A stretch of DNA of 64,000 bases from Pseudomonadota bacterium (GTDB lineage: Bacteria > Pseudomonadota > Alphaproteobacteria > Rhizobiales > Xanthobacteraceae), in assembly GCA_018971625.1 (NCBI GenBank), contig JAGXAJ010000002.1, positions 45,993 to 109,992 on the forward strand, written 5' to 3'. Positions 1 through 8,208 of the stretch are shown piece by piece; within the stretch, counting starts at the first letter, position 1; each line of letters begins with the position of its first letter. The translations under genes and the position numbers were made by a program. A model generated the notes under the pieces. That model made no database searches and was not told the DNA's origin. It saw only the letters and a program-made list of their open reading frames with translations.

Positions 1-425
1 ACAACAAACAGAAGGCCGCTGAAGCCGGCCTTGACCAGGCCGAGGCCCAGTACCGCGCCACCGTGATTGCCGCGTTCCAGAATGTCGCGGACTCCTTGCG
101 CGCGCTACAGGCAGATGCACGCGCCATGCAAGCCGCCGTCCACGCGGAAGAGACCGCCAAGGCGAGCCTTGACATCGTCGAAAAGCAGCTCAACGCGGGT
201 CAGGTCAATCAGACAGCCGTCCTTAACGCCCAGCAGACTTATTTGACGGCCGTGGTCACGCGAGTGCAGACGCAAGCAACCCGGCTTTCGGATACGGCAG
301 CCTTGTTCATGGCACTTGGCGGCGGCTGGCCCACGACGTGCATGACGCCGGTCTGGCGCCAATGCGCGATGGGAGAGCCGGCGCCGGCCGCCTTGAACTT
401 ACCGTCAGGCAAGCCGCCGCTATGA
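1..425 (+). CDS. NodT/TolC-family efflux outer-membrane protein (C-terminal part)
   Basis: The gene enters from the left edge; only its last ~140 codons are here, in the frame running from base 3 to the stop at 423-425. The visible part has the Ala/Gln-rich amphipathic heptad pattern of the TolC/NodT helical barrel, with residues typical of the last repeat (AAFQNVADSLRAL, then KQLNAGQVNQTAVLNAQQTY). It ends with a Gly-rich ALGGGW turn, which is usual near the end of outer-membrane efflux lipoproteins. Such proteins form the outer-membrane channel of RND or ABC tripartite pumps. The pump partners should lie to the left, outside the window. The Pro/Ala-rich last 30 residues vary in this family. 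Confidence 0.8.
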   Translation, partial: NKQKAAEAGLDQAEAQYRATVIAAFQNVADSLRALQADARAMQAAVHAEETAKASLDIVEKQLNAGQVNQTAVLNAQQTYLTAVVTRVQTQATRLSDTAALFMALGGGWPTTCMTPVWRQCAMGEPAPAALNLPSGKPPL

Positions 426-439
426 GGATAGAGGGCTTG

Positions 440-759
440 CTACCAGGCAATCACGGCAACGAGCAGTGTGAGCGGCAGCAGCACAGGTCCAAGATAGAGC
501 CAGGTTCGATAGCCGCCTGGATCCCTGGGCACGGTGAAAAAGTTGACAAGCAGCCAGCTGCAAACGGCTAGCCCAAGGCGACCCGAGCGACGTCGCTTGG
601 CGTCTCCCAGATGGACCAGATGCTTTCGAGCTGAGGACTGGCGACGCGCGCGGTAATGACAATCAGGATCGCGATAAATACGGTTCGCACCGCTAGTCCC
701 CCGAACCAAACGGCTCTGGACAACCCTGCGTCCGGCGTTTTCGCCTTCACCGTAGTCAC
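440..759 (-). pseudogene. Small three-helix membrane protein, split by a frameshift
   Basis: On the minus strand an ATG at 757-759 opens a 63-codon frame (begins MTTVKAKTPDAGLS) with one or two hydrophobic helices, stopping at 568-570. Reading on in the -1 frame from the G-rich stretch just before that stop gives LAVCSWLLVNFF, a PRDPGGYRTW loop and a final hydrophobic helix, ending at 440. Joined, they give a coherent ~106-residue protein with about three membrane segments. Neither half makes sense alone, so I read this as a one-base indel or a sequencing error. The gene is convergent with the efflux gene. Function unknown; the N-terminal half resembles small conserved Bradyrhizobium membrane proteins from memory only. 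Confidence 0.55.
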
Positions 760-997
760 AGCAACTTACCTTTGGCAAATCGTGGACTCACGCCTTCAAG
801 ATATTCCTGACAATCGAACACGACAAGGGCTTCAGCCGAGCGGTTCTGAAACGGTTGGCAATCCGGGGGAAAAGGAATCTGAGGCCTAGCCAATGGGTAA
901 GCCACTTTGACCTGAATTTGACTAAAGTAAATAGCTTAAAGCAATTCAGAACTGGCGAGGCCCGCTCTCTCCCGGGTTCACTTTGAAAGAGCATTCA

Positions 998-1300
998 ATG
1001 AGAAGCATCGTAGCAGCATTGATGTTTTGGCTGGTGATCAGTGGTTCGGCACAAGCTGGCAAAGTGAATCATAACGGACGCTGTCTCGTCGAAGTACTAC
1101 ACTCGGAAGAATTGCCAATCGGACCTCTCTTTTATCACAGCATCAGCGCGACTTTGCTGGTGACCGCGCCCCGCGCGTTGCCAGCCGAAACTACCGTTTA
1201 CAAAGTTATACCCTGGCAAGTCCCGCCGCCGCGGCAGGGGCAAAAAGCCTGGGTCCGATGCAACAAGATCGCACCTGGAGATTCGTTCGGACTTTTCTGA
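998..1300 (+). CDS. Small secreted hypothetical protein
   Basis: This encodes a 100-residue protein starting at the ATG at 998. An upstream in-frame TTG at 983 would only add MKEHS. It has a clear Sec signal peptide (MRSIVAALMFWLVISGSAQA, cleavage after AQA). The mature part of ~80 residues has two cysteines (GRCLVEV and WVRCNKIAPGD), which could form a periplasmic disulfide. No enzyme motif is visible and I do not recognise the family. It stands alone, with non-coding or decayed sequence on both sides. An export role is supported only by the signal peptide. Confidence 0.6.
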   Translation: MRSIVAALMFWLVISGSAQAGKVNHNGRCLVEVLHSEELPIGPLFYHSISATLLVTAPRALPAETTVYKVIPWQVPPPRQGQKAWVRCNKIAPGDSFGLF

Positions 1301-1541
1301 ACTCAAGCGGGCACCTGAGGCAGGTATCGTCGTTGATCGGGTGCTTGGTTCAGGTAAGTCCCACTGGCTTCGCTTTGCGAGGCAAGCGTTAGCCCCGTCG
1401 GGCAAATCAGCAAAATCGTGTCCAGCCTTCGCGCGAAAATTTTTCACTTTTCTTTGCGGCAAGTCAGTTGCCTGCCGCAATTTGGCGCGCCACGGCCGAT
1501 GAAGATGGGCACTATAGCTTCGCCGTGGCGCCGGCGAGACC

Positions 1542-1685
1542 GTTGGCATCAAGCAAACCGACGACCGCATTTGGCTGGTCAGCCTCATGGACTATGATCT
1601 CGGCTACTTCGACGATGAGACCTGCAGGCTCGAACCCTTTGCAAATCCCTTCGGACCAAAAGTGTTACCTATGTCCTCGGAATGA
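1542..1685 (+). mobile_element. IS481-like transposase C-terminal remnant
   Basis: The frame from 1542 reads VGIKQTDDRIWLVSLMDYD, then LGYFDDETCRLEPFANPFG and a stop at 1683-1685. From memory this matches the conserved C-terminal tail of IS481-family integrase-type transposases common in Bradyrhizobium (DxIWLVSxxDYDLGYFD...NPFGPxVLPMS). The DDE catalytic core is absent and upstream frames are interrupted. A separate short frame from the ATG at 1499 (KMGTIASPWR) is abutted out of frame, consistent with junction debris. This is decayed insertion-sequence material and cannot be an active element. Confidence 0.5.
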
Positions 1686-1748
1686 AACGTAACCCATGTG
1701 TCCGGTCGGTCGACTATCATTTCTCCATCATCGCTTATGGAGACAATG

Positions 1749-2072
1749 ATGCGCAAGCCGCGGGACCTTGATGCAGAGCTGAAGGCACTTGGGGACAAGG
1801 CGCGTGACCTCAAGAGCCGCAAGGTGCAGCAGCTTGGCGAACTCGTTATCGCCACCGGGGCAGATAGCCTCAGCGCGGACGAACTGGCAGGCGCCCTGAT
1901 CATGCTGGCCGAGAAGGACGGTGCCAGGAAGGAGGCATGGGCAAAACGTGGGACTGCATTCTTTCAGAGTCGGGCGCGTCGAACTGCACCGGCAGCTGCG
2001 CGCCACACTGGCGGCGCTCGGGCGCAACCGGGCGGCGCGCAAACGCCATCAGGCGGCCCGGGCTCGGCATGA
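1749..2072 (+). CDS. traC: Conjugal transfer protein TraC (Ti-type), orphan
   Basis: This is a 107-residue, charged, helical protein starting MRKPRDLDAELKALGDKARD, then KVQQLGELVIATGAD and a Lys/Arg-rich WAKRGTAFFQSRARR segment before a low-complexity Gly/Ala/Pro tail. This is the pattern of the small TraC proteins of Ti/Sym-plasmid and ICE DNA-processing operons, which work with the TraA relaxase and the TraD/TraG coupling proteins at oriT. Start choice: two adjacent ATGs (1746, 1749) follow a GGAGA ribosome-binding site. traD begins 2 bp after the stop. No traA or traG follows, so this is a stranded pair from a former conjugative element. Confidence 0.7.
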   Translation: MRKPRDLDAELKALGDKARDLKSRKVQQLGELVIATGADSLSADELAGALIMLAEKDGARKEAWAKRGTAFFQSRARRTAPAAARHTGGARAQPGGAQTPSGGPGSA

Positions 2073-2073
2073 T

Positions 2074-2319
2074 ATGCGCACTTGGCAGGTCGAGCGCCGC
2101 AAGCGCACGCGGCACCTTATCGAACTCGGCGGCCTCGCCTTCAAAGCCGGTATTGTTGAGCTGACCGGCGACGACCGCGCCACGATCTTCGGCGCACTGC
2201 TCTGGATGGCCGACAAGCTCCAGAGCGATCAGGGCGAACGAACGCGAGCGCTTTGGGCCGCAAAGGGGAAGCAGGCGTTCGACATGGACCCGGCAATGCA
2301 TATACGCGCAGATCGTTGA
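2074..2319 (+). CDS. traD: Conjugal transfer protein TraD (small), orphan
   Basis: This is an 81-residue protein beginning MRTWQVERRKRTRHLIELGG, followed by KAGIVELTGDDRATIFGALLW and ALWAAKGKQAF. These are the conserved blocks of the small TraD protein that follows TraC in Ti-type Dtr operons. The frame is open further upstream to 1921, but the ATG at 2074 directly after the traC stop matches the usual gene order. The last ~10 residues (MDPAMHIRADR) look atypical. traG is normally next and is missing here, which suggests the element was cut off just after traD. Confidence 0.7.
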   Translation: MRTWQVERRKRTRHLIELGGLAFKAGIVELTGDDRATIFGALLWMADKLQSDQGERTRALWAAKGKQAFDMDPAMHIRADR

Positions 2320-2405
2320 TGTGGGACAAGTCCGCCGTTATCAGGAGGATAGAAAGGCATCCAAACGGGTGGATCGATGATGCGGACTGGCTTTTCGAAG
2401 CAGCA

Positions 2406-3545
2406 TCATTTTTTGAATTCGTTCGACTTCGAATCCAAAATTTCTGTCAAGAGATCTCCTAATTTGGGCGTGAAGAGCTTGCGTCCAATCGCGTTGAGGT
2501 GAATAGCATCGTGAAAATACTCACGCTTCTCAAATTCGACGAATTCATTTTCGTCGAGGAAGGTGACGTTATGGCCGGACGGCAGCAAAGCTCGTAGGTC
2601 CGGCGCGCCCTGGACAGGTTCGCGCGCCGGAATCGGAACGGGACCGCGCGGAAGCTGCAAAAAGATCAGCTGTGTTTTACTGTCCTTGTACAGATCAATA
2701 ATCCTGGTCAGCCACCGCGTTTGGAAAGCGGCATTCCGAGCTGTGAATTGTATGGCTCGGTCCGGCGCAGGACGGGTGAACTCTCGCGCCGTCTCCTTTT
2801 GTTCAAACAGCTTGAGGCCTTTTGGCAGGGCCAGGATAGAGCCGTGCTCCGGGTCGAAGCGAAAATCCTCCATGGTCCCTTCCATGCCAGACCACTCATC
2901 CTCCCAGGTCCAGCCCGCGGACTTTCGGATCTCGAGTTGCTTAATGCGGGTGCGTGGATGGGCCACCAGGTCGATAAGGTCGTCGCCGAAGCCAGTGCTG
3001 GCAAGGATCGCCGACTGAACCGCTCGACGCCTGACGTCGCTGTCACTAAAACTGCCGATCAGCTGTTTCCAGGCAGATATCGAAAGCACTTGACTGAGCA
3101 TCTGCACATTATTGTAGTCGTTCTCTTCGTCAACGATCCATGGCTCCACGAGGTAGGATGCGACCGGTATCACGATCGCCGCATATCGGTCATGTCCGGG
3201 ATCGATCGCCGACAGAATGAAGTACCACATCTTCTCGTTGGTCGCCGCGACGGCCGCCCGGATCAGCGAAAAACGTGATTCTGGATGACTTGTGTTGTAT
3301 TGGTGAGGCCAGAACGCCCAATCGATCCGGGAGTTTCCAGTTATAAGAACATCCCGTTTCGGGAAAGCTTTCCGCGCCCGCTCGTAGAGGACTTCAGAAT
3401 AGAGTTGACCCGCAAGCGTCTCGGGGTTCTGGATCCGGGAATAAGCGCCTGAGCGGAATACCAGATTGTCGAGCAGCAAGAAGGCGCAGAGCGTAAGCGT
3501 CAAGAGCGCGAGCGGGCGTCGTGCATGGGTAGTGCAATCGAGCAT
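2406..3545 (-). CDS. Membrane-anchored SGNH-hydrolase-like protein, DltD-like position in a four-gene cassette
   Basis: 379 residues. An N-terminal signal anchor (about residues 11-29) is followed by an extracytoplasmic domain. VLITGNSRIDWAF places a nucleophile-type Ser72 in a GNS variant of the SGNH block-I GDS. Near the C-terminus FHDAIHLNAIGRKLF supplies the Asp346/His349 pair (DxxH). This is the layout of DltD/AlgX-type periplasmic proteins that partner MBOAT acyltransferases. Its ATG overlaps the MBOAT stop (TGATG), so the two are translationally coupled. I infer that it helps transfer an acyl group from carrier or membrane to an extracytoplasmic polymer or lipid, or trims it; the substrate is not visible. 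It is the last gene of the minus-strand fkbH-acp-MBOAT operon. Confidence 0.7.
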   Translation of the reverse strand: MLDCTTHARRPLALLTLTLCAFLLLDNLVFRSGAYSRIQNPETLAGQLYSEVLYERARKAFPKRDVLITGNSRIDWAFWPHQYNTSHPESRFSLIRAAVAATNEKMWYFILSAIDPGHDRYAAIVIPVASYLVEPWIVDEENDYNNVQMLSQVLSISAWKQLIGSFSDSDVRRRAVQSAILASTGFGDDLIDLVAHPRTRIKQLEIRKSAGWTWEDEWSGMEGTMEDFRFDPEHGSILALPKGLKLFEQKETAREFTRPAPDRAIQFTARNAAFQTRWLTRIIDLYKDSKTQLIFLQLPRGPVPIPAREPVQGAPDLRALLPSGHNVTFLDENEFVEFEKREYFHDAIHLNAIGRKLFTPKLGDLLTEILDSKSNEFKK

Positions 3546-4924
3546 CAAAATTGCCCATAGATGAAGCCGGGTCCGCTTTGGACATGCAGCACCGACAGCA
3601 GCAGCAAGCCAAAGGCGAGACAGACCCAGCTTGGAACAATCACAAATGGTTTCCTGATCCATCCAAGCCCAGGACAGCCCGCGCCAACGAAAAGGATCAC
3701 TGGCATCGAAACGATTGCTCCATTCACGACATTGTTGGGCAGGCTGAAGACATTCAGTGAGCCATTTGGACTGAGTCCAGCGATATGCCAGACGCGGTCG
3801 ATAGCCTCTCCCCAACTTCGAAGATGCCAGAAGATTTGCGAGAATGTCATCAGCATGAACGTCGCCGCGATGCCGATCATCTGGCCGGCAACCAACGTGG
3901 TTCGGCTGCGCCCGAAAAAGCGCTTCCGCCAGCCCGTGGACAACGCAGTCAGACAGACAAAGAAGGCGTGATAGGCGCCAAAGGCAAGGAAGTTGACGGT
4001 AAAGCCGTGCCAAACGCCGACCAAAATCATGCTGGTCGCCACGCTGATGATAAGGCCCAGTTGGCGAAGGTCGCGCAGCGCCATCTGCAGCGGCAGGAAT
4101 ATGTAGTCTGCGATCCAGCTGGTAAGGCTGATATGCCAGCGCCGCCACATCTCCGGAAGGGTCGTGGCCGCGAACGGAGCAGCAAAGTTGGGTGGCCCAT
4201 CCACGCCAAAAAGTTTGCCTAAACCGAGAGCGATGTTGGTGTAGCCCGCGAAATCGGCGTAGAGCTGCAGAGTGTAACAACACGCCACCAGCGCGAGCGT
4301 CGTTCGCGTATATGCCGATGGATTCGCGTCTATCGCCGTGATGAACAACGTCAGACGGTCGGCCAGCACGAATTTCAGCAACAAGCCGCCGAGTATGAGG
4401 TAAAAGCCTTCTTCGATTCTCGCAGGACATACTGGCGACGAAAACCGTTCCTTGACCTGCGCCAGGAAATCGGGAGCGCGTTGGATCGGTCCGGCAACAA
4501 TTTGAGGGAAGAACGATGGATAGAGCAGAAAGGCTACGATATCCGTAGCCGGTGCTTCCCCCCAATAAACCTCGAGCAGATAAGACAACAGCTTGAACGA
4601 ATAGTATGATAGCCCCAACGGCAGTAAAATATTTTCTGTCGAATCCAGGAATTTGAAGACAACCAGCGTTCCTGCAATCACAAGCAATGACGCGGCGAGC
4701 AGAGGCTTCCGCGCTTTGTCGCTGGCGGCCGCGATTGTGACGCCGGCCTTGAAAGCAAATAGCGAAATAAGAAGCAGAGGTATCGCCGAGATCGGACTCC
4801 AGGTGGCGCAAACCAAATATGAGATCGCGAGAAGATAGTGCGTCCGCCAGGCTGCGGGAACAGCATAAAACACGAGCGCCGCAATGGTGAGAAACGCGAA
4901 GAACTCGATCGACAGAAAAGCCAT
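3545..4924 (-). CDS. MBOAT-family O-acyltransferase (DltB/AlgI-like)
   Basis: 459 residues, very hydrophobic, with about 10-12 membrane segments. The MBOAT signature is intact: LPEMWRRWHISLTSWI around residue 257-271 carries His264, and GVWHG carries the catalytic His306. PQIVAGPIQRA (about 140-150) is the conserved AlgI/DltB block. The length is normal for the AlgI/DltB branch, which moves acyl groups from a cytoplasmic donor to an extracytoplasmic glycan (alginate acetylation, teichoic-acid D-alanylation). The immediately upstream gene encodes a carrier protein, as DltC does for DltB. This suggests that the donor is an acyl-ACP rather than acetyl-CoA. The stop overlaps the SGNH gene start, and a 3-bp gap separates it from acp. 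Confidence 0.88.
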   Translation of the reverse strand: MAFLSIEFFAFLTIAALVFYAVPAAWRTHYLLAISYLVCATWSPISAIPLLLISLFAFKAGVTIAAASDKARKPLLAASLLVIAGTLVVFKFLDSTENILLPLGLSYYSFKLLSYLLEVYWGEAPATDIVAFLLYPSFFPQIVAGPIQRAPDFLAQVKERFSSPVCPARIEEGFYLILGGLLLKFVLADRLTLFITAIDANPSAYTRTTLALVACCYTLQLYADFAGYTNIALGLGKLFGVDGPPNFAAPFAATTLPEMWRRWHISLTSWIADYIFLPLQMALRDLRQLGLIISVATSMILVGVWHGFTVNFLAFGAYHAFFVCLTALSTGWRKRFFGRSRTTLVAGQMIGIAATFMLMTFSQIFWHLRSWGEAIDRVWHIAGLSPNGSLNVFSLPNNVVNGAIVSMPVILFVGAGCPGLGWIRKPFVIVPSWVCLAFGLLLLSVLHVQSGPGFIYGQF

Positions 4925-4927
4925 ATA

Positions 4928-5170
4928 TCAAGGCGTTTTGTGTTGTATCAGCACGATCAGATCGCCCACCGTTTTCAGCGCGCGGACTTCGCGCGTGGTG
5001 AAGCGGACCGCAAACGATCTTTCGATCGCGAGGATCAGGTTGATGTGCGTCAAAGAATCCCATTGCGCGATGTCGGAGGCAGTCGTCGCGTCTTCGATCT
5101 CTATCGACGAGTCGTCAAAAACCGATTGGAATACGGCGTTCAGCCGCGGCCTGATCTCACGAGGGATCAT
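4928..5170 (-). CDS. Acyl carrier protein of an FkbH/MBOAT cassette
   Basis: 80 residues, the usual carrier-protein length. The phosphopantetheine site is ASDIAQWDSLTHINLILA with Ser39 in the DSL motif; helix II (INLILAIERSF) and a C-terminal LKTVGDLIVLI segment are typical. It is not the housekeeping fatty-acid AcpP, which has a DSLDTVELV site. The W-DSL-THINL form is common in the dedicated carriers next to FkbH proteins. Its start overlaps the end of fkbH by 14 bp, so the pair is almost certainly co-translated. Role inferred: it holds the three-carbon or similar acyl unit loaded by FkbH and presents it to the MBOAT enzyme. Confidence 0.88.
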   Translation of the reverse strand: MIPREIRPRLNAVFQSVFDDSSIEIEDATTASDIAQWDSLTHINLILAIERSFAVRFTTREVRALKTVGDLIVLIQHKTP

Positions 5171-6956
5171 TTGATATTTCCCCTAACGGCCACGAGTTGA
5201 TGTGGTGAGGCAGCGGTGAATAGGCTTCCACATCCATTCGCCATGTGGTTTCGCCGTGCAACGTTTCTTCGACGCGCGCAAAGCCGAAACCAGGGTAGAA
5301 GTCCCGGACCATGCCGTTCTTGGGCGTCGGAAGATACGATCCCACCACGCTGTGCGAGCCGCGCTGGCGGGCCAGTTCGAAGATGGCGTTCATCGCGAAT
5401 GCTTCGACGCCGCGTTTCAAAACGCGGCAGCTCATCAAGAATTCGTCGATGACGACTGCATCGGACATCTTCAGGATGATGATGGAGATAAGGCCGCTGT
5501 CGCCGAACTTGTCCTTGAGACTCATCGTCAGCGTGTAGTAGTCAGGATCGCACATGAGTTTTGTGCAAGCAGATTCACTGTAACGCCGTGTCGTGAGGTT
5601 GAACTGGTTGCTGCGCTGCATGAGCTGGACAATGCGGGGCAGGTTGAACTCGGAAAATCGCTCGACTTTCATCGTCATGTCGAGCGATACGAGATAGGAA
5701 TCAATATCGGAGAACTCGTTGCTCAGTTCATGGCGGGCCGCTTCTTGCCGGTATTGCGCCACGCGATTTTCATCTGCCTGCGAATAGGACGTTGTTTCGA
5801 ACAGCGCGAGATCTGCCAGCGTGGACAGAAAGAGCGACGGATCGTCCGGCAATTCAGGTACAATGACATCCGGCAGCAGCTCTCGAACCAGTCCGCGTTC
5901 GAACGGATTGTCGTCGAGAAAAACGATGGAGTCGAAACCGATATTCAAGATACGTCGAACCGTCTTGATGTTGTCTGCCTTGTTTTCCCAGTTGGCGATG
6001 AAGACCGCAATGTCCTCTTCCTTGAGAACCATGTCCGGATGTTTCTGGAACGGCAGCAAAGCGTGATGACGCTCGTTCTTGCTGACGACGGCGAGAATGA
6101 TGCCGCGACGCTTGAGTTCGAGCAGGAAGTGCTGAAACTCAACGAAGGCCTCACCGTCGTCCAGTTCGCCGAGACGAATGCTCTCAAGGCCGTCGTCACC
6201 GATCGTGCCACCCCATAATGTCCCATCTAGGTCAAGCGCCACGCATTTGACAGCCCTGCCGTCCGCGGCGAGTATGATGTCGGTCAGGCTTCGGCCGAAG
6301 CGCGGCATTGCATCAAAGCTGCACAGCGCTTTGCTGAGAATCCAAAGTCGATCATCGAACCATTTTTGCCGGCCCGCTTCGGCCGCGATAAAATCAGTGT
6401 CACAAATCAGCACGTTGCCCGCTTGCCGGGCAGCGTCGATGATGCCGTGGTTGAGGTCTGCAATGATCGCGCCGACCGAATGCGGGACCTTGACCTCGTA
6501 GTTGCCGAACGCACGCTCGGCCGGCAGTACGAACGTGGCCTGCACAAGTTGGGCCGAAGACCGCTCGGCAATTCTCGACCATAGCTCCACCAGATGCCGC
6601 GTCGCCGATTCCGCAAAGTCCTTTCGCGAACCAGCAGCGTAAATCTTGCCTCGCAGCTGTTGCGTCGTCATTATTATGGCGACGTAATGCGGCTTGAACT
6701 TGTACAACTCGGATGTCGGATCGATCACCTCAATGTCGATTGAGTCGAACGCCGCCTCGTATATTTCCAGTCCGACGCCGTGCCTGGCACACAGAGCCTT
6801 AAGGATCGGAGCTAACGATTGGGTGGAAAAATCAGCCAGGATTGCCAGCCGAATGATTTTGTTCGGTGTCATCTCCGCCGATTTCTTGGCTTCCCGAAGC
6901 AGATCAAAGTAGTCCAGTTGATCCAGTCGCCGCGCGGCAGCTTGAGACGAAATCAT
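5157..6956 (-). CDS. FkbH-like protein (SGNH-like, HAD and GNAT-like regions)
   Basis: 599 residues, full FkbH length. An N-terminal SGNH-like region (about 35-220, with LADFSTQSL and CDTDFIAAEAG) precedes the HAD core, where VALDLDGTLWGG holds Asp242 and Asp244. VFLDDNPFERGLVRE is the HAD motif IV block. A C-terminal GNAT-like part (about 430-590) contains QRSNQFNLTTRRYS and CRVLKRGVE. Characterised FkbH proteins dephosphorylate 1,3-bisphosphoglycerate while loading a glyceryl group onto a carrier protein. The co-transcribed ACP makes glyceryl-ACP formation the best guess. Unlike polyketide contexts, no PKS or methoxymalonyl dehydrogenase genes are near; an MBOAT and an SGNH gene follow instead. 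It is the first gene of the minus-strand operon. Confidence 0.88.
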   Translation of the reverse strand: MISSQAAARRLDQLDYFDLLREAKKSAEMTPNKIIRLAILADFSTQSLAPILKALCARHGVGLEIYEAAFDSIDIEVIDPTSELYKFKPHYVAIIMTTQQLRGKIYAAGSRKDFAESATRHLVELWSRIAERSSAQLVQATFVLPAERAFGNYEVKVPHSVGAIIADLNHGIIDAARQAGNVLICDTDFIAAEAGRQKWFDDRLWILSKALCSFDAMPRFGRSLTDIILAADGRAVKCVALDLDGTLWGGTIGDDGLESIRLGELDDGEAFVEFQHFLLELKRRGIILAVVSKNERHHALLPFQKHPDMVLKEEDIAVFIANWENKADNIKTVRRILNIGFDSIVFLDDNPFERGLVRELLPDVIVPELPDDPSLFLSTLADLALFETTSYSQADENRVAQYRQEAARHELSNEFSDIDSYLVSLDMTMKVERFSEFNLPRIVQLMQRSNQFNLTTRRYSESACTKLMCDPDYYTLTMSLKDKFGDSGLISIIILKMSDAVVIDEFLMSCRVLKRGVEAFAMNAIFELARQRGSHSVVGSYLPTPKNGMVRDFYPGFGFARVEETLHGETTWRMDVEAYSPLPHHINSWPLGEISNDPS

Positions 6957-7083
6957 TGGCAGGTCGCTGAAAACGGATAAGCAAAATGACAGTGCTTCGC
7001 AGTCGGGACGATTTTATGCCGCAAACCGAACTTTGCCACAAGAATAAACACCATCATCATCCATCGATAGAAGCCTTAGGCAA
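6957..7083. promoter_or_regulatory. Divergent intergenic region, fkbH operon / GT4 gene
   Basis: This 127-bp spacer separates the starts of fkbH (leftward) and the PimB'-like glycosyltransferase (rightward), so both promoters should lie here or in the gene ends. It is more AT-rich than its surroundings, with ATAAGC and AATAAAC runs. I cannot assign -35/-10 boxes with confidence. The shared spacer is one reason to suspect co-regulation of the acyl-transfer operon and the glycolipid genes. Confidence 0.4.
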
Positions 7084-8208
7084 GTGCCCAAGATCCTGAT
7101 TATCACGAACGATTTTCCGCCTCGTGTCGGAGGCATTCAGTCGTTTCTTCATACAGTCGCGATGCAGCTTTCGAAAGATGTCGCCGTCTACGCGCCAGCG
7201 TGGCGCGACGCTACGTCTTTTGACAGGTCCTTGCCGTTTCCCGTTTTTCGCCACCCGACCTCGTTGATGCTGCCGGTGTGGACGGTGCGCCGACGCGCAC
7301 TCGCGATCATGGCTGGCGAAGGCTGTGACAGCATATTGTTCGGTGCCGCGGCTCCGCTCGGATTGCTGGCGCCGGCGCTGCGACGCGCCGGCGCACGGCG
7401 CATGGTCGCAATCACCCATGGTCATGAGGCCGGATGGGCCGCGGTCCCGCTGGCGCGCGGATTGCTGCGCCACATCGGCGATTCCGTCGATGCCGTCACT
7501 TACCTCGGCGATTATTTCCACCGCCGCCTTGCCGACACCCTGTCGCCGGCAGCGGCGGCCCGGATGAGACGTCTCGGCCCAGGCGTTGATACGGAGCGTT
7601 TCCGGCCAGGTTGCGGCGGCGCGATCGTTCGGGCGCGGCTGGGTCTGGGAACAAGGCCCGTTATTCTCTGCGTCTCGCGCCTGGTGCCACGCAAGGGGCA
7701 GGATATGTTGATCCGCGCCATGCCTATGGTGCTCAAGGCAGTGAGCGAAGCAGTTCTGGTCCTGGTCGGGGAGGGCCCTTACGCGGGCAAGCTCCGCCGT
7801 CTCGCGCGCAGGCTCGGCCTCGGCAGGCACGTTCTGTTCACTGGCGAGATATCGGGTGAGGAATTGCCTGCCTACTACGATGCGGCCGATATTTTCGCGA
7901 TGCCATGCAGAACCCGCCGCGCCGGGCTCGACGTCGAGGGGCTTGGCATTGTCTTTCTGGAAGCGGCCGCCAGCGGCCTGCCCGTCATCGCGGGCGATTC
8001 GGGCGGTGCCCCCGATGCCGTGCTCGAGGGCGAGACCGGGTTCGTCGTTTCTGGCCGCGATTTGCAAGGCCTCGCCGATCGGCTGAAACGGCTGTTGGTC
8101 GATCCGGCCCTGGCCAAAACGATGGGTACGAGAGGACGTGCGTGGGTAGAAGGCTCCTGGAGCCGGGACGTACTCGGCCGGTCTCTAAGAGAGCTGCTCG
8201 AACTCTAA
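7084..8208 (+). CDS. GT4 glycosyltransferase, PimB'-like (candidate second mannosyltransferase on an inositol lipid)
   Basis: 374 residues starting at GTG 7084. The N-terminus, KILIITNDFPPRVGGIQSFL, is close to the opening of actinobacterial PimB' proteins (VTNDFPPRxGGIQ). GT-B/GT4 features follow: a VDTERFRPG linker, CVSRLVPRKGQDMLIRAMP and the donor-binding EX7E motif in EGLGIVFLEAAASGLPVIA. In mycobacteria PimB' adds the second mannose to phosphatidylinositol monomannoside. The family is broad and also makes LPS and exopolysaccharide sugars, so the assignment rests on the N-terminal match plus neighbouring PimA-like and inositol-phosphate synthase genes. Its stop overlaps the stop of the convergent PimA-like gene by 3 bases. 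Confidence 0.75.
   Translation: MPKILIITNDFPPRVGGIQSFLHTVAMQLSKDVAVYAPAWRDATSFDRSLPFPVFRHPTSLMLPVWTVRRRALAIMAGEGCDSILFGAAAPLGLLAPALRRAGARRMVAITHGHEAGWAAVPLARGLLRHIGDSVDAVTYLGDYFHRRLADTLSPAAAARMRRLGPGVDTERFRPGCGGAIVRARLGLGTRPVILCVSRLVPRKGQDMLIRAMPMVLKAVSEAVLVLVGEGPYAGKLRRLARRLGLGRHVLFTGEISGEELPAYYDAADIFAMPCRTRRAGLDVEGLGIVFLEAAASGLPVIAGDSGGAPDAVLEGETGFVVSGRDLQGLADRLKRLLVDPALAKTMGTRGRAWVEGSWSRDVLGRSLRELLEL

Noticed and set aside
1482..1492. TTGGCGCGCCA as a possible far-end attachment site matching the tRNA-Arg 3' end
   Set aside because: Only about nine bases match (TGGCGCGCC) and the string is a self-palindrome likely by chance; the T-arm sequence does not follow.
2406..5063. One open frame of 885 codons on the minus strand
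   Set aside because: Only its C-terminal 379 residues read as a protein (the SGNH-like product from 3545). The rest is out of frame with the MBOAT and ACP genes, which show clear family motifs.
7057..8067. Long antisense frame across the PimB'-like gene
   Set aside because: His/Arg-rich with no motif; it mirrors a real GC-rich gene on the other strand.
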